This document shows positions 63,210 through 64,000 of a stretch of DNA of 64,000 nucleotides, in pieces (position 1 is the first letter of the stretch; every line of letters begins with the position of its first letter). The translations under genes were made by a program, and so were the position numbers. The notes under the pieces were generated by a model. The model was not told where the DNA came from. It was given only the letters and a program-made list of their open reading frames with translations, and did no database searches. The DNA lies in assembly GCF_900176535.1 (NCBI RefSeq), contig NZ_FWXT01000001.1:1178001-1242000 (forward strand), given 5' to 3'. The DNA is from Pedobacter africanus (lineage in GTDB: Bacteria > Bacteroidota > Bacteroidia > Sphingobacteriales > Sphingobacteriaceae).

Positions 63210-64000
63210 ATGCCTAACATTGGAAAAATAGCGCAGATTATAGGACCGGTAGTTGACGTGAGTTTTGCCGACGATGCTCATTTACCTCAAATCTTCTCTG
63301 CATTAGAGATTGAAAAAGAAAACGGACAGAAGATCGTTTTAGAAGTTCAACAACATCTTGGTGAAGACCGTGTACGTGCAATTGCAATGGACTCGACCGA
63401 TGGTTTAGTTCGTGGAATGAAAGCACTGGATACCGGCGCTCCTATCAAAATGCCGGTTGGTGATCAGATTAAAGGTCGCTTGTTCAATGTTGTTGGCGAA
63501 GCTATCGACGGCATCAACGCAGTTGATAAAACCGGCGGTCGCCCTATTCACAATGCCCCTCCTAAGTTCGACGACCTGTCAACCGAAACAGAAGTATTGT
63601 TTACAGGTATCAAAGTAATCGACTTATTAGAGCCTTATGCTAAAGGTGGTAAAATCGGTTTGTTTGGTGGTGCTGGTGTAGGTAAAACGGTATTGATTAT
63701 GGAGTTGGTAAACAACATTGCGAAAGCATATGCTGGTTTATCTGTATTCGCCGGTGTAGGTGAGCGTACCCGTGAAGGTAACGACCTTTTACGTGAGTTC
63801 ATTGAGTCTGGTGTAATCAACTATGGTGATGAGTTCCTTCACTCCATGGAAAAAGGCGGTTGGGATTTAAAAACTGTAGATACTGAAAAATTAAAAGACT
63901 CTAAAGCAACATTGGTATTCGGTCAGATGAACGAGCCTCCTGGTGCACGTGCCCGTGTAGCACTATCTGGATTAACAGTTGCTGAATATTTCCGTGACGG
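63210..64000 (+). CDS. atpD: F0F1 ATP synthase subunit beta (3' end outside window)
   Basis: The first 263 codons of the beta subunit, the catalytic nucleotide-binding part of F1. It starts MPNIGKIAQIIGPVVDVSF (beta-barrel domain), with AMDSTDGLVRGM, GRLFNVVGEAIDG, and the P loop GGAGVGKT followed by VLIMELVNNIA. GVGERTREGNDL carries the catalytic Glu, and GQMNEPPGARARV follows. The rest (about 240 residues) lies outside the window. In Bacteroidota atpD and atpC are commonly separate from the other atp genes, which fits its promoter and isolated start here. Confidence 0.98.
   Translation, partial: MPNIGKIAQIIGPVVDVSFADDAHLPQIFSALEIEKENGQKIVLEVQQHLGEDRVRAIAMDSTDGLVRGMKALDTGAPIKMPVGDQIKGRLFNVVGEAIDGINAVDKTGGRPIHNAPPKFDDLSTETEVLFTGIKVIDLLEPYAKGGKIGLFGGAGVGKTVLIMELVNNIAKAYAGLSVFAGVGERTREGNDLLREFIESGVINYGDEFLHSMEKGGWDLKTVDTEKLKDSKATLVFGQMNEPPGARARVALSGLTVAEYFRD

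Noticed and set aside
1..64000. CRISPR arrays, insertion sequences, prophage or integrative element genes
   Set aside because: No repeat-spacer array, transposase, integrase or phage structural gene was seen on either strand.

Overview
The window looks like chromosomal DNA of a Bacteroidota bacterium, most like Pedobacter or another Sphingobacteriaceae. Evidence: five SusC/SusD outer-membrane uptake pairs, Bacteroidota-type ECF sigma (FecI-like) and FecR pairs, start-proximal -7 boxes of the TAnnTTTG type, a DUF6266 tail, double-glycine leaders of the LSREEL...GG type, and an atpD gene not preceded by the other ATP synthase genes. Most genes are on the minus strand.

Layout. 1-6.2 kb: a ROK regulator, SusC and SusD-like lipoprotein operon, with a perfect 16-bp inverted repeat over the regulator's promoter. 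6.3-12.1 kb: ordinary single genes (a 23-residue-repeat secreted protein, YceI, an MFS exporter, a YdeI/DUF1905 protein, a HEAT-repeat protein, a methyltransferase, an acetyltransferase). 12.2-22.5 kb, plus strand: sigma, FecR, SusC, SusD, DUF4843 lipoprotein, PKD-like lipoprotein and TlpA thioredoxin, one complete uptake operon. 22.6-24.9 kb: a small accessory patch with gene fragments, a decayed sigma factor and two divergent small genes for double-glycine-leader, cysteine-rich peptides whose cysteine spacing resembles knottins. 25.0-39.0 kb, minus strand: a polysaccharide utilisation locus with sigma, FecR, SusC, SusD, two paralogous proteins of unknown family, a GH78-type alpha-L-rhamnosidase, an MGH1/GH63-like glycosidase and an SGNH esterase; a rhamnose-containing, probably acylated glycan is the likely substrate. 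39.3-50.4 kb: a second locus in which SusC/SusD are followed by three exported sugar-oxidising or isomerising enzymes (Gfo/Idh/MocA, TIM-barrel isomerase/epimerase, PQQ-type sugar dehydrogenase) and no classical glycosidase; its sigma gene is divergent from its FecR gene. 50.4-60.5 kb: a third sigma/FecR/SusC/SusD set followed by two exported thioredoxin-fold proteins. 60.6-64 kb: an antitoxin followed by a toxin gene cut off and joined to a DUF6266 tail, tRNA-Arg(ACG), a peroxiredoxin, an RmlD-like reductase and the 5' part of atpD.

How it works together. Each sigma/FecR pair is expected to be activated by its own SusC through the STN domain present in four of the five SusC proteins; SusC/SusD imports the ligand, and downstream exported enzymes process it. 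Three of the four FecR-SusC junctions carry strong hairpins, and the fourth a weaker one, which suggests that structural-gene expression may be attenuated relative to sigma/FecR. The most novel item is the knottin-like peptide pair at 23.0-23.6 kb; next are the paralogous unknown family around the rhamnosidase, the glycosidase-free sugar-oxidation locus, and the DsbD-alpha/double-thioredoxin fusion.
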